Source: a virus. From it: a DNA stretch of 26,039 nt. Shown one piece after another: positions 7,515 through 13,893 of the stretch; the stretch's first letter is position 1; the number at the start of each line of letters is the position of its first letter. The stretch is from IMG/VR virus record IMGVR_UViG_3300042445_000153, positions 1-26,039 of that record, one strand, 5' to 3'. The notes under the pieces were generated by a model that saw nothing but the letters and a program-made list of their open reading frames with translations, did no database searches and was not told where the DNA came from. Made by a program: the position numbers and the translations under genes.

Positions 7515-8042
7515 TTAAATTAATTCATAATCTTTATTTACGTAGTCCAAATAATCTTCACCTACATTTTCTTTTAAACGTTCTTTACAGTTTTTTATAG
7601 TACAAAAGATTGACCTAAGGCTAATTGTAGTTCCTTTTTGAAGCTCTCGCATTGTCATATTTTTGTCTCGGTATAAATCAAATAGCATTTTATCGTACCA
7701 CTCCCAACGTTTAGTCTCTTCATTTACTCTTTTAAGCAGTTCTCCGAAGGCTTCGTGTTCTTCTAAGGTATCTATTTGCTCCAACGTTAAAACCTCGCTT
7801 AAATCAACTTTTATAATTCTGCTCTTTTGTCGGTAAAAATCTACAAACAACGAGCGCAAAGTTAAATAAACATAATATTTATTTACTTGACCGTTAACAA
7901 TAACCGCTTTTTCTTTGTCTTTATTTAGAAATCTTATGTACATTTCTTGGACTAAATCCTCAGCATAAAAATCTTCACCAAAACTTTTAATCGTCCTTAT
8001 GTATTCTTTATGGTGCTTTGCTACTTGTTCAATCCAGTTCAT
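7515..8042 (-). CDS. Phage RNA polymerase sigma factor (ECF-like)
   Basis: 175 residues with the two-domain sigma-70 layout. Region 2 is about 26-75: YAEDLVQEMYIRFLNK for 2.1/2.2, and YVYLTLRSLFVDFYRQKSRI for 2.3/2.4. Region 4 is about 112-157, ending in an HTH (MTMRELQKGTTISLRSIFCTIKNCKERL). It would direct host core RNA polymerase to phage promoters, most plausibly the late genes, since it lies just before the packaging and tail block. It sits after a weak terminator-like hairpin. No anti-sigma gene is next to it. The cognate promoter was not found. Confidence 0.85.
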   Translation of the reverse strand: MNWIEQVAKHHKEYIRTIKSFGEDFYAEDLVQEMYIRFLNKDKEKAVIVNGQVNKYYVYLTLRSLFVDFYRQKSRIIKVDLSEVLTLEQIDTLEEHEAFGELLKRVNEETKRWEWYDKMLFDLYRDKNMTMRELQKGTTISLRSIFCTIKNCKERLKENVGEDYLDYVNKDYELI

Positions 8043-8066
8043 AAATAAATCTCAATAGCCCAACAT

Positions 8067-8117
8067 AAAAAAAAAATGCCTAAGACACCACTTTTTTTAT
8101 AAGCGATACCAAAGGCA
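8067..8117 (-). terminator. Weak terminator-like hairpin before the sigma gene
   Basis: In the minus-strand RNA a 5-bp stem TGCCT/AGGCA closes a 31-nt loop and is followed by ten U. The loop can pair further only with wobbles. The long U-run is good but the stem is weak, so partial read-through into the sigma gene is likely. Confidence 0.4.
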
Positions 8118-8139
8118 ATTTCATCCGTCTTTTTTAGTT

Positions 8140-8496
8140 TCACCCGACTAAGTTATGCAATTTTCTTTTATAATTCAACAAACGACCTAAAGCACGTGAA
8201 CAAGTGTCTAATCTATAAACGTATTTTTCACCTAATTCGTGTAACAAACCTTTCTTACAAGTCATTATCATATCTGAATGTAATCTCATTCGTGTTTGCA
8301 TCCCTTGTATCATATCTTCTATAATTCCCATACGGTCTTCAACCTCTTCTTTATCTATCGCTACTCCTTTACCATCGCACGACATACAAGTAAAGTCAAC
8401 AGGGTTTTGTTCATAAGGAATGTGCGTATCGTTTAAATCAATAGTTACATAACCGTCTCCACCGCATTCAGGGCAATTCATAAATAAATTTTTCAT
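8140..8496 (-). CDS. DnaJ-type zinc-finger protein (118 aa)
   Basis: Two CxxC pairs, CPECGGDG (Cys 8, 11) and CMSCDGKG (Cys 37, 40), form a DnaJ-like CxxCxGxG zinc finger. A long helical region follows (about 48-118) with two more Cys. The first ATG (8496) is preferred over the Met at residue 6 because it lies 23 bases after the -7 box of an early promoter, the same distance as in the other promoter copies. Such proteins are common in Bacteroidetes phages. A nucleic-acid or protein-binding role is likely, but no precise function is known. Confidence 0.7.
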   Translation of the reverse strand: MKNLFMNCPECGGDGYVTIDLNDTHIPYEQNPVDFTCMSCDGKGVAIDKEEVEDRMGIIEDMIQGMQTRMRLHSDMIMTCKKGLLHELGEKYVYRLDTCSRALGRLLNYKRKLHNLVG

Positions 8497-8549
8497 AATA
8501 AATAGTTTTAATTGTTGAACAAATATAATTATATTTTTTAATATAACAA
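8497..8549 (-). promoter_or_regulatory. Early promoter module P2
   Basis: Minus strand: TTG (8549-8547), 19-base spacer, TATATTTG (8527-8520), then leader to ATG 8496. The spacer holds TATATTAAAAAATATA, a perfect 6-bp-arm inverted repeat. The -7 box runs into a dyad TTGTTCAACAA and AATTAAAA. Matches the Bacteroidetes promoter consensus. Confidence 0.8.
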
Positions 8550-8560
8550 CAAAAAGAATA

Positions 8561-8594
8561 AAAAAAAGCGGAATTTTTTACGTTTCGCCTTCCG
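8561..8594 (-). terminator. Weak terminator after the HTH gene
   Basis: A 5-bp stem CGGAA/TTCCG with a 16-nt loop is followed within two bases by seven U in the minus-strand RNA. It lies between the HTH gene stop and promoter P2, where a terminator makes sense. The stem is short, and the A-tract may instead be an upstream element of P2. Confidence 0.35.
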
Positions 8595-8656
8595 ACCGTG
8601 TTACCACAATCCAAAAATGATTCAGCAAGTGTTCTAATGGTAACTATCTGAATACG

Positions 8657-8860
8657 TTATTTACTGAAGAACTCCCCGAGTCGTTCTATTGACTTACTCG
8701 ATAGGTTACTTCCGTTTAAAAACTTATGAAGATTAGGTTGTCTTATATCTACTAACTTAGAAAAAGCGTTAAGGCTGATTTCGTGTTTTTGTAGGTAGTG
8801 TTTAACCATTGCCCGTGTTACTTCATTCGCTTCGCTTAATACTTGTGCTGCGTAATTCAT
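8657..8860 (-). CDS. Small XRE-like HTH protein (67 aa)
   Basis: The segment about 20-52 reads as a Cro/C1-type helix-turn-helix: helix KHYLQKHE, helix ISLNAFSKLVDI, turn, then recognition helix RQPNLHKFLNGS. The C-terminal helix is SSKSIERLGEFF. The protein is little more than this DNA-binding domain. It overlaps the previous gene (ATGA) at the end of the recombination operon, so it is made early. It is a natural candidate to bind the shared early-promoter operator, but nothing in the sequence proves the target. No integrase or second repressor is nearby, so a lysogeny switch is not supported. Confidence 0.75.
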   Translation of the reverse strand: MNYAAQVLSEANEVTRAMVKHYLQKHEISLNAFSKLVDIRQPNLHKFLNGSNLSSKSIERLGEFFSK

Positions 8861-9108
8861 AAGTTACCTAAAAAATCGTCAAAGTCTTTATTGCCGTAAC
8901 TTGGTTTTCCGCTTATTGGCTTCGCTTGTTCACCTTGCTGCTTAGGTTTGAATTCATTAATTACTATTTTATAGTCAGGGTGGTTATCCTGTTTTTTATA
9001 ATTATTAACCCACATTGAATATTTAACATTGTTAATAGTGAAGTTAATTACTTCGCCTTTTTGAGTCTGCTTTTTCCAAGCACCCGTACTCCATTCTTTG
9101 TTTTCCAT
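8857..9108 (-). CDS. DUF736-like small protein, possible ssDNA-binding accessory
   Basis: 83 residues with a beta-rich core: WKKQTQKGEVINFTINNVKYSMWVNNYKK, then HPDYKIVINE. This resembles small DUF736-like phage proteins that code for a single OB-like sheet. A flexible Gln/Pro/Lys linker (about 53-72) leads to an acidic, hydrophobic tip DFDDFLGNL, reminiscent of the C-terminal interaction tail of single-strand binding proteins. Together with adjacent exonuclease and annealing genes this suggests a role in recombination or replication. The similarity is by eye and the function is inferred. Confidence 0.6.
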   Translation of the reverse strand: MENKEWSTGAWKKQTQKGEVINFTINNVKYSMWVNNYKKQDNHPDYKIVINEFKPKQQGEQAKPISGKPSYGNKDFDDFLGNL

Positions 9109-9110
9109 TT

Positions 9111-9302
9111 TTACTTTGTTTTAATATATAACCTTTTAAATCTTTCAACTGAACAACAAAACTCCGTTATAGGATTTGTTTCATATTGTCTTATAGTTTC
9201 GTACCAAAGTTTGTCTTTTTTAAAGTCTTTGATTTGTACGATTTGCTCTCGGGTCGTGTTTTTGTAGTAACCCATTACTTTTAATTCATTTTTCATTTTC
9301 AT
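9111..9302 (-). CDS. Small hypothetical protein (63 aa)
   Basis: A basic protein starting MKMKNELKVMGYYKNTTREQ with a Cys pair in EFCCSVERF. It overlaps the upstream coiled-coil gene by 17 bases and ends 2 bases before the DUF736-like gene, so it is part of the recombination operon. Met 3 is a possible alternative start. No domain recognised. Confidence 0.55.
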   Translation of the reverse strand: MKMKNELKVMGYYKNTTREQIVQIKDFKKDKLWYETIRQYETNPITEFCCSVERFKRLYIKTK

Positions 9303-9501
9303 TTATTTTTTTACAATATTCATATTCACTTATTGTTTCATTTAATAGTTGAATTTCAGCTTTTGCGCTTGTTAATTTAGTTTCTAAAACTTGAATTTTA
9401 CTTTCTAAAGATTCGTATTTTAATTTATATTCAATCATTTTAGCTTTTGATTCTCCGTATTTATCAATAATGCTTTCAAAAAATTCTGCTAAATCTATCA
9501 T
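9286..9501 (-). CDS. Small coiled-coil protein (71 aa)
   Basis: Nearly the whole protein (about 8-65) is a predicted coiled coil with heptad-like Leu/Ile/Lys/Glu spacing (YKLKYESLESKIQVLETKL, then SAKAEIQLLNETISEYEY). Its ATG overlaps the exonuclease stop (ATGA). It may be a structural or oligomerising partner of the recombination proteins. No family recognised. Confidence 0.6.
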   Translation of the reverse strand: MIDLAEFFESIIDKYGESKAKMIEYKLKYESLESKIQVLETKLTSAKAEIQLLNETISEYEYCKKINENEK

Positions 9502-10169
9502 AATTCATTTATTAAATTGTTATAATACTCACGTGCTAACTCTATTCGTTCTTTAATTTGTTCAATTACGCTTTCGTCTTTTGCTATTTTAAAGACTTTC
9601 ACGCGCTTTTCTTTTGGTATATGGTCAAAGTTATGCTTCGCTTGTACAAAGTCTCTTAAATCTAAACTTTCATCAATTAGGTTTTGCTTCCAATGTTCTC
9701 GCCTTACTTCGTCTTCAACTATCTGAAATGGTGTATTAATTAGGCAATAACAAAGTAATGATTCGTCTTTTCCTGTTAGCCACATATAACCCTGTAATTG
9801 GTAGTAATAATCTTTGTTTGGTATTTCAGTTTCAAACCATGGAAAAGTTGTTGCGTCCCAGCTTGATTTAACATCCAAAAGAATTTCTTTTGTATTTACA
9901 TCAGGTTTACCAGTTATCCATTCGTTTGTTATTCTTTCATCGTTTTTAAAAATACCTTTTAAATTTAAAACATTTTTAACAAGTTTAATTGATTCTGGCT
10001 CAACCTCATTCCCTTTGTCGGTGTATCTACTCCAAAACTCTTTGCGTATTCCGTATTTTTCTTCGATTACAAGTTCCTGAATATAGCTTTTACAAGTCTT
10101 AGATAAAACCTCACCTTTTGTTTTAGATGAGGTCATTATTTTTCCTATTTGTGAAGCTCGTATTTTCAT
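9498..10169 (-). CDS. YqaJ/lambda-Exo type recombination exonuclease
   Basis: 223 residues with the PD-(D/E)xK nuclease core. An N-terminal RASQIGKIMTSS segment is followed by the helix motif DKGNEVEPESI (Glu 55), GKPDV (Asp 90), LLDVKSSW (Asp 99, Lys 101), and the conserved QLQGYMWLTG (124-133). It is a 5'-3' double-strand exonuclease that makes 3' tails for annealing. It overlaps the ERF gene (ATGA), the standard two-gene phage recombination module. Length is typical of YqaJ proteins. Confidence 0.9.
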   Translation of the reverse strand: MKIRASQIGKIMTSSKTKGEVLSKTCKSYIQELVIEEKYGIRKEFWSRYTDKGNEVEPESIKLVKNVLNLKGIFKNDERITNEWITGKPDVNTKEILLDVKSSWDATTFPWFETEIPNKDYYYQLQGYMWLTGKDESLLCYCLINTPFQIVEDEVRREHWKQNLIDESLDLRDFVQAKHNFDHIPKEKRVKVFKIAKDESVIEQIKERIELAREYYNNLINEL

Positions 10170-10678
10170 ATCAGTAACAATGCTTTTTGTTGTAATTCAG
10201 TTAATTCAAACTTCGCTTGTAGCTGTTCAATACTAAATTCTCCGTTACGTATTGCTTCAACAGCTTTTTCAAAACGTTCACTATCTATTTTTTCCGCTTT
10301 CTTGTTGTTTTTTGAATCAGGGTCGCTTTCAGTTTCATCAATTAAGAATAAACCATTCAATGCGTATTTACGAGCGTAACTTGAAGCGGTGCCAGTACAT
10401 TGTTCACTTGACATTCCTTTGTGTTCACCAAGCTCTGCCCATCCACTTACTGAAATACAATCATTATCAATACTTAATGTAGCATTTGCTTTTAGAAATA
10501 ACTTATTACCTACTTGAACAATGTCATCAGTTAACCTTAAAACCGCTTCGTGTTTATGTAACAATGGTTTAACCGATTCTAAAATTTGTTCAGCACTACG
10601 ATACTTGTAATTACCGAACTTGTTTAAACTTCCTTTTGGGCATTTTAATTCTGCCTGAATTTCTAATAACTTTTTCAT
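10166..10678 (-). CDS. erf: ERF-family single-strand annealing protein
   Basis: 170 residues. The N-terminal domain carries NYKYRSAEQILESVKPLL, and the ERF signature GMSSEQCTGTASSYARKYAL at about 88-107 runs into NGLFLID. A charged linker (about 115-135) and a helical tail follow. It anneals complementary single strands produced by the neighbouring exonuclease during phage recombination and concatemer formation. It is the first gene after early promoter P3, with its ATG 22 bases from the -7 box. Confidence 0.92.
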   Translation of the reverse strand: MKKLLEIQAELKCPKGSLNKFGNYKYRSAEQILESVKPLLHKHEAVLRLTDDIVQVGNKLFLKANATLSIDNDCISVSGWAELGEHKGMSSEQCTGTASSYARKYALNGLFLIDETESDPDSKNNKKAEKIDSERFEKAVEAIRNGEFSIEQLQAKFELTELQQKALLLI

Positions 10679-10730
10679 AATATAAATTTTAATTGTTTGA
10701 CAAATATAACTATTCTTTTTAATATAACAA
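10679..10730 (-). promoter_or_regulatory. Early promoter module P3
   Basis: Minus strand: TTG (10730-10728), 19-base spacer containing TATATTAAAAAGAATA (10726-10711), TATATTTG (10708-10701), then TTGTCAAACAA dyad and AATTAAAA leader to the erf ATG. It is the best consensus copy of the four. It drives the recombination operon. Confidence 0.85.
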
Positions 10731-10748
10731 TAGGTAAATTAAAATAAT

Positions 10749-11111
10749 TTATAAAAATTTCCTAAGACCTTGCGCACATCGTTCAATGCTGTTTGCTCGT
10801 TCTTGAAGGCTTTGTATTTGGTCTTGGATAGTTTGCTTACAATCGCTTGTAAAATAGCCGTGTGAGTTAGCTATCAGCGGTATTATGCCGTTTGTACGTA
10901 TATAGTTAACCATTTTGCGTAAACGAACGCCAGTCATTTTAGTTTTATAACCTTTCGTGTTTAGGTATTTGTTCATTCGGGTTACTATTAATTCGCTTTT
11001 AATTGGGTTCGCCTTTTTGTAGTTTCGGAATCCGTGAACAACGATAGGTAAAATCTCCATTTCTTCGCTTGTAAGTTCGTGTGTGAACTCTTCAAAATTA
11101 GTTACGCTCAT
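10749..11111 (-). CDS. Winged-helix-like early protein (120 aa)
   Basis: Residues about 35-88 read NPIKSELIVTRMNKYLNTKG, then TGVRLRKMVNYIRTNGIIPLI followed by ANSHGYFTS. The helix, helix, short turn and beta wing (GYFTS) is the look of a winged-helix domain found in small proteins of many phages. The C-terminus (about 90-120) is a short coiled coil. It is the only gene between promoters P4 and P3, so it is expressed early and alone. A DNA-binding or replication accessory role is likely; no exact function is known. Confidence 0.65.
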   Translation of the reverse strand: MSVTNFEEFTHELTSEEMEILPIVVHGFRNYKKANPIKSELIVTRMNKYLNTKGYKTKMTGVRLRKMVNYIRTNGIIPLIANSHGYFTSDCKQTIQDQIQSLQERANSIERCAQGLRKFL

Positions 11112-11159
11112 AATTTAAGTTTTAATTGTTTGTCAAAAATAGTTATTCTTTTTAATATA
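11112..11159 (-). promoter_or_regulatory. Early promoter module P4, overlapping the ninG stop
   Basis: Minus strand: TATATTAAAAAGAATA (11159-11144) identical to P3, then -7 box TATTTTTG (11141-11134), then ACAAACAATTAAAA leader to ATG 11111. There is no TTG at -33. The TAA stop of ninG lies inside the 16-base element. Confidence 0.7.
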
Positions 11160-11676
11160 GCTCTAATTGTTTAATCTTTAATTTATAGATGTTAATTATT
11201 TCTTTTAGCTCGTCCTTTGTGAACTTCCGTGTTTGCTTAGCTTCCAGCTCCAAAAGTGTTAATTGTTCCTCTCCTATCTTGTTAATTAATCCTTTGCGAT
11301 ATTCAATCAGATTGCCTGAAAGATACGTGTTGCAATGTTCACATTGAAGATGAACATTCAATTCATTAAAGCGAACGTTCCAATGATTGTTAGCGTTGAA
11401 GTAGTGGCCTGCGTTTTCTTTTAATGGTTTCTTTTGGCAACTTATGCAAACTTGACCTTTATCTCGTAATCTGATATATTTGTTAAATATTATTTGAGTA
11501 GCTTTTATTAGTTCTTGAACTGTCTCTAAGTCGCTTTTCATTTTGGCTTTCGTCTTTTTCCAGGTCTTTGCCTTTTCGGATTCTACCCAAACACGGACGC
11601 ATTCAGGTTCTAAACAAAACTTTTGATTAAAGCGGATAGGCTCAAACTTATTTCTACAATGCTTACAGCGTGACAT
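11152..11676 (-). CDS. ninG: NinG/Rap recombination protein
   Basis: 174 residues. The N-terminal zinc ribbon has CKHC (4, 7) and Cys 21 and 26. A helical connector follows (about 30-75), then a second metal-binding HNH-like part with CISC (77-80), GHYF (90-93) and CEHC (112-115). The C-terminus is helical. This order matches lambda NinG (Rap), which acts with Holliday-junction processing in phage recombination. Its last codons (ELY-stop) overlap promoter P4. It overlaps the upstream coiled-coil gene by 14 bases. Confidence 0.9.
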   Translation of the reverse strand: MSRCKHCRNKFEPIRFNQKFCLEPECVRVWVESEKAKTWKKTKAKMKSDLETVQELIKATQIIFNKYIRLRDKGQVCISCQKKPLKENAGHYFNANNHWNVRFNELNVHLQCEHCNTYLSGNLIEYRKGLINKIGEEQLTLLELEAKQTRKFTKDELKEIINIYKLKIKQLELY

Positions 11677-11956
11677 CTTTCATTTTTAATTGTACTTCTA
11701 AATCCTTTACTTTAAACTTTTCCTCCATTAATAGCTTTTCAAGTCTAAAATTTTGCTGTAATGCTGCTCTTAGTTCCTTTTCCATAGCATCGTAGCTAAT
11801 TTTTACTTGTTGTAAGTCTGCTAAACTACGTTCCATTGAGTTAATTAAATCAGTTCTATTTTCGTGTTTTTCTTTAATATCCTCAAGGCTAATTTTAATC
11901 TTTAAATAGGTAGTGTCTAAGTTTACTTTGCCAGTTATAATTGTCAGTTCATCCAT
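11663..11956 (-). CDS. Coiled-coil protein upstream of ninG (97 aa)
   Basis: After a short beta start (MDELTIITGKVNLDTTYLKI) the protein is one long charged coiled coil (about 25-95), with heptad-like spacing in SMERSLADLQQVKISYDAM and EKLLMEEKFKVKDLEVQLKM. It is probably oligomeric. It lies between the repeat-rich intergenic region and ninG. No family recognised. The leader just before the ATG contains one copy of the CGTGTTT heptamer (reverse sense). Confidence 0.6.
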   Translation of the reverse strand: MDELTIITGKVNLDTTYLKIKISLEDIKEKHENRTDLINSMERSLADLQQVKISYDAMEKELRAALQQNFRLEKLLMEEKFKVKDLEVQLKMKDVTL

Positions 11957-12025
11957 TTATTCGTGTTTTTGCTTGTTATAATTTGCTTAATTTTGTTTTA
12001 GCTTATCAACCATTAATTGTAAGAG

Positions 12026-12055
12026 TTAAAAAAGTTCTATACTCATCTAACTTTG
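12026..12055 (+). promoter_or_regulatory. Possible plus-strand promoter for a small RNA
   Basis: TTA (12026-12028), 19-base spacer, TAACTTTG (12048-12055), matching TAnnTTTG at the right spacing with an imperfect -33 box. A second TAATTTTG stands at 11988-11995. It faces the terminator at 12080-12108. Confidence 0.35.
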
Positions 12056-12060
12056 TTTTG

Positions 12061-12108
12061 TGAGCTATAAAGGTTTTAGCCGTTGAACCCAAATCAACGG
12101 TTTTTTTT
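12061..12108 (+). ncRNA. Candidate small RNA on the plus strand
   Basis: If transcribed from the TAACTTTG box, a roughly 48-nt RNA would end at the strong terminator. There is no coding frame. It is the only place where the plus strand appears to carry its own transcript. It depends on a weak promoter, so treat it as a hypothesis. Confidence 0.35.
12080..12108 (+). terminator. Rho-independent terminator, plus strand
   Basis: A perfect 7-bp stem CCGTTGA/TCAACGG (12080-12086 and 12094-12100) with loop ACCCAAA is followed by eight T on the plus strand. On the minus strand it has no following U-run, so it is directional against all the genes in the window. Confidence 0.75.
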
Positions 12109-12211
12109 ATGTTTAAATTTTTTGTAAAAATCGACATTGTTTGTCATCATGTTTATTTAATCGACATTTATCCCGTTTTATCCCGCCTAACTTTTCAGAC
12201 CTTATAATTTT

Positions 12212-12247
12212 GTTAAGGTAGTTAAGGTTGTTAAGGTAGTTAAAACG
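12212..12247. repeat. 9-bp tandem repeat GTTAAGGTA x3 plus a partial unit
   Basis: GTTAAGGTA, GTTAAGGTT, GTTAAGGTA, then GTTAAAACG, which runs over the helicase stop codon. The middle unit differs by one base. Iteron-like or a slippage repeat. Confidence 0.75.
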
Positions 12248-13208
12248 GCACATCGCCTTTACTTTGTTTCATCTTTTCGCTAAACGAAAGTAATTCTTTT
12301 CCGTTTACTATATCGGGTTCAATCAAAGGTAGTTGTTTAGCTGGAAAACTATTTGAAATTGGTTTCGTGTTTCTGATTGGGTCAACTGAATTTATTTTAA
12401 ATCCTAAACCATTGTTAAATTCACACAATACAGGTTCATCTAATCTCGTATGCATTCCGCCGGTGTCCATGTCTTTAATCTTTTCTACGTTTACCATAGT
12501 GTAATACTTCATTGTTTCGTGTTTTATTAACCTATGAATTACAAACATATCATCACATCTATTTAAAAACGCCTTACCGCCCTCGACATGGTCTTTTAAC
12601 GGTGGTTTAAGGTGTCCTTTCCACATATGTCCATCTGCATATAAATTACCGCTCCTACCGCTTTCGCTATTTGGATGCGTGTTTATGTAAATTGTCATTC
12701 CTGATTCATTTACAAATTGCCGTGCCTGATTTAAAAATTGGTAATTACCTTCATAACTCATAGGTCGGTCAAGCCCTGTAAATGGGTCTATTAAACCAGC
12801 GTCGCAGTCGCTATCCTTAAACAGCTTTAAAATATCCGCAGGGGTATAAAGTTTGTCGTTAGGAATGAAGTTAAAATACTGTTCTAAGTAAGTTGCCGTG
12901 CTTAATATCTTTGAGTCTTCTATTTCGGTAAACTTTTGCCCTAAATACATTTGTATCATGTCACGTAAAATTTGTCCTTTTTGGTTTTCACCGCTCCAAA
13001 TACAAAAACGTAATTCGTGTTTTACTGCCAACGTCAAGAAGTACCAATTTATCCAATAGGTTTTACCTACGTTGTCATGACCTAAAATAATGTTTAGTTG
13101 TTTACGTTTAAACCTAAGGTGGTTATCCAAGTCGCAGTTAATGCCGTAACCCTTTTTTATTTTGCCGTGTTTATAGTCAAGCAAGTATTGAACCGCATCG
13201 CCTTTCAT
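12240..13208 (-). CDS. DnaB-like replicative helicase (RecA-fold ATPase)
   Basis: 322 residues. Walker A is GHDNVGKT at 43-50 after a beta strand (QLNIILG). A segment FCIWSGEN (68-75, Glu likely catalytic) follows, with Walker B DAGLIDPFTGLD at about 136-147, INTHPN (about 174-179) as a sensor-like strand, and DDMFVIHRL later. This is the RecA-type core of DnaB helicases without the N-terminal domain, as in many phage helicases. The C-terminus (about 265-322) is a linker ending in KGDVPF, perhaps a contact tail. It overlaps the replication protein gene (ATGA) and is followed by the candidate origin. Confidence 0.85.
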   Translation of the reverse strand: MKGDAVQYLLDYKHGKIKKGYGINCDLDNHLRFKRKQLNIILGHDNVGKTYWINWYFLTLAVKHELRFCIWSGENQKGQILRDMIQMYLGQKFTEIEDSKILSTATYLEQYFNFIPNDKLYTPADILKLFKDSDCDAGLIDPFTGLDRPMSYEGNYQFLNQARQFVNESGMTIYINTHPNSESGRSGNLYADGHMWKGHLKPPLKDHVEGGKAFLNRCDDMFVIHRLIKHETMKYYTMVNVEKIKDMDTGGMHTRLDEPVLCEFNNGLGFKINSVDPIRNTKPISNSFPAKQLPLIEPDIVNGKELLSFSEKMKQSKGDVPF

Positions 13209-13780
13209 AATCCTAATTGTTTGTTAACGTATTCTACTAAATGGTCGGTTTCTTCTTTTTTGTATTGTTTAGGGTTTCTACTAAACCACGTTCTTAACCT
13301 TTGAGAAATACCGAATGTTTTTTCTTTTTCAAATCTAAGTTTTTTATCATTCTCTCCGTGTTCAGTCCAATAGAAATAAAAATCGTTTAGCATATCCCTA
13401 CCATACTCATCTAAAAAAGGTTTAAGCGCATCAGCAAATTTTAATTTGCGTTCTTCTATATTTATTATTTTCTCTTTTACTTTCTCTTTCTCTTTTACTT
13501 GTATCGAAGGGTGTACTGAACCCCCTTGCCTACCCCCTTGCGTAGGGTCTTGGTTAGGGTTTAATAAAGTCTTTTTAGTTTTGTCTTCATATCCTTTAAC
13601 CTGCCTATCAATAGAATGCTTTTGAGATAAATAAGCAAACTTACTCATGCCTTCTAAATCCGTTTCAACTCCTGTAAATTGACGTTTCATTAAAGCATCG
13701 TAAAATGCTAATCTATCTTTGTCGTTTAATTCGTTTGCTACATCCCAGTAACTCCGATAAAAATTAAATCCTTCTCTCAT
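13205..13780 (-). CDS. Replication organiser / helicase-loader-like protein
   Basis: 191 residues. The N-terminal domain (about 1-65) begins EGFNFYRSYWDVANELNDKDRLAFYDALM, a pattern typical of DUF6291-like replication proteins. The middle is a low-complexity linker (Asn/Gln/Gly, then Lys/Glu, about 70-105). The C-terminal domain (about 115-191) carries LNDFYFYWTEHGENDKKLRFE and RLRTWFSRN, like the helicase-binding end of phage replisome organisers. It is coupled to the helicase gene. Transcription reaches it only past a terminator hairpin 17 bases upstream, so attenuation probably sets its level. Confidence 0.7.
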   Translation of the reverse strand: MREGFNFYRSYWDVANELNDKDRLAFYDALMKRQFTGVETDLEGMSKFAYLSQKHSIDRQVKGYEDKTKKTLLNPNQDPTQGGRQGGSVHPSIQVKEKEKVKEKIINIEERKLKFADALKPFLDEYGRDMLNDFYFYWTEHGENDKKLRFEKEKTFGISQRLRTWFSRNPKQYKKEETDHLVEYVNKQLGL

Positions 13781-13797
13781 TTGTTGTTGTATTAAAT

Positions 13798-13849
13798 AAA
13801 AAAACCCCTTGAAATCCTGTGCATCCTACCTCACATTCATTCAAAGGGT
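13798..13849 (-). terminator. Terminator/attenuator before the replication genes
   Basis: In the minus-strand RNA ACCCTTTGAA pairs with TTTCAAGGGGT (one wobble), closing a 26-nt loop that itself holds a TGTG/CACA inner stem. Seven U follow (13804-13798). The ATG of the replication gene is 17 bases later. It forms the 3' half of the two-hairpin RNA. Confidence 0.75.
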
Positions 13850-13890
13850 CAATAATACCTTATCGAGTTTATAATGTAGGATGAACTCGA
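13798..13890 (-). ncRNA. Two-hairpin RNA with 8-nt complementary loops (kissing-loop candidate)
   Basis: Hairpin A: stem TCGAGTT/AACTCGA (13890-13884 and 13869-13863), 14-nt loop containing CATCCTAC (13883-13876). Hairpin B: the terminator, whose inner TGTG/CACA stem presents GTAGGATG (13829-13822). The two loop octamers are perfect complements. A promoter box ends 3 bases before hairpin A, so the RNA would begin at or just before its stem and end in the U-run, giving about 93 nt. It could act as a stand-alone small RNA or as a leader controlling the replication operon. I do not recognise it as a named RNA family. Confidence 0.65.
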
Positions 13891-13893
13891 ATA

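Larger units (their letters stand above)
11957..12239. other. Repeat-rich intergenic region, candidate replication origin
   Basis: This 283-base stretch is the longest without a gene. It holds a 9-bp tandem repeat at 12212-12238, a direct repeat AATCGACATT at 12129-12138 and 12159-12168, a tandem TTTATCCCG pair at 12167-12185, AT-rich flanks, and a plus-strand promoter/terminator pair. It lies directly downstream of the helicase. Iteron-like repeats plus AT-rich DNA next to replication genes suggest an origin. Only very short frames exist in it (up to about 32 codons), none convincing. Confidence 0.4.

Noticed and set aside
8600-8644. Inverted repeat GTTACCA/TGGTAAC with 31-base spacing
   Set aside because: 7-bp arms far apart with no U-run and no second copy; too weak to call an operator or terminator.
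8657-8860. HTH protein as a lysogeny repressor
   Set aside because: It has only a minimal DNA-binding domain, lies at the end of a recombination operon in the same orientation as everything else, and no integrase or divergent promoter is present.
12109-12207. 32-codon plus-strand frame starting ATGTTTAAATTTTTTG after the plus-strand terminator
   Set aside because: Lies downstream of the terminator, has no leader, and runs through the direct repeats; probably chance.
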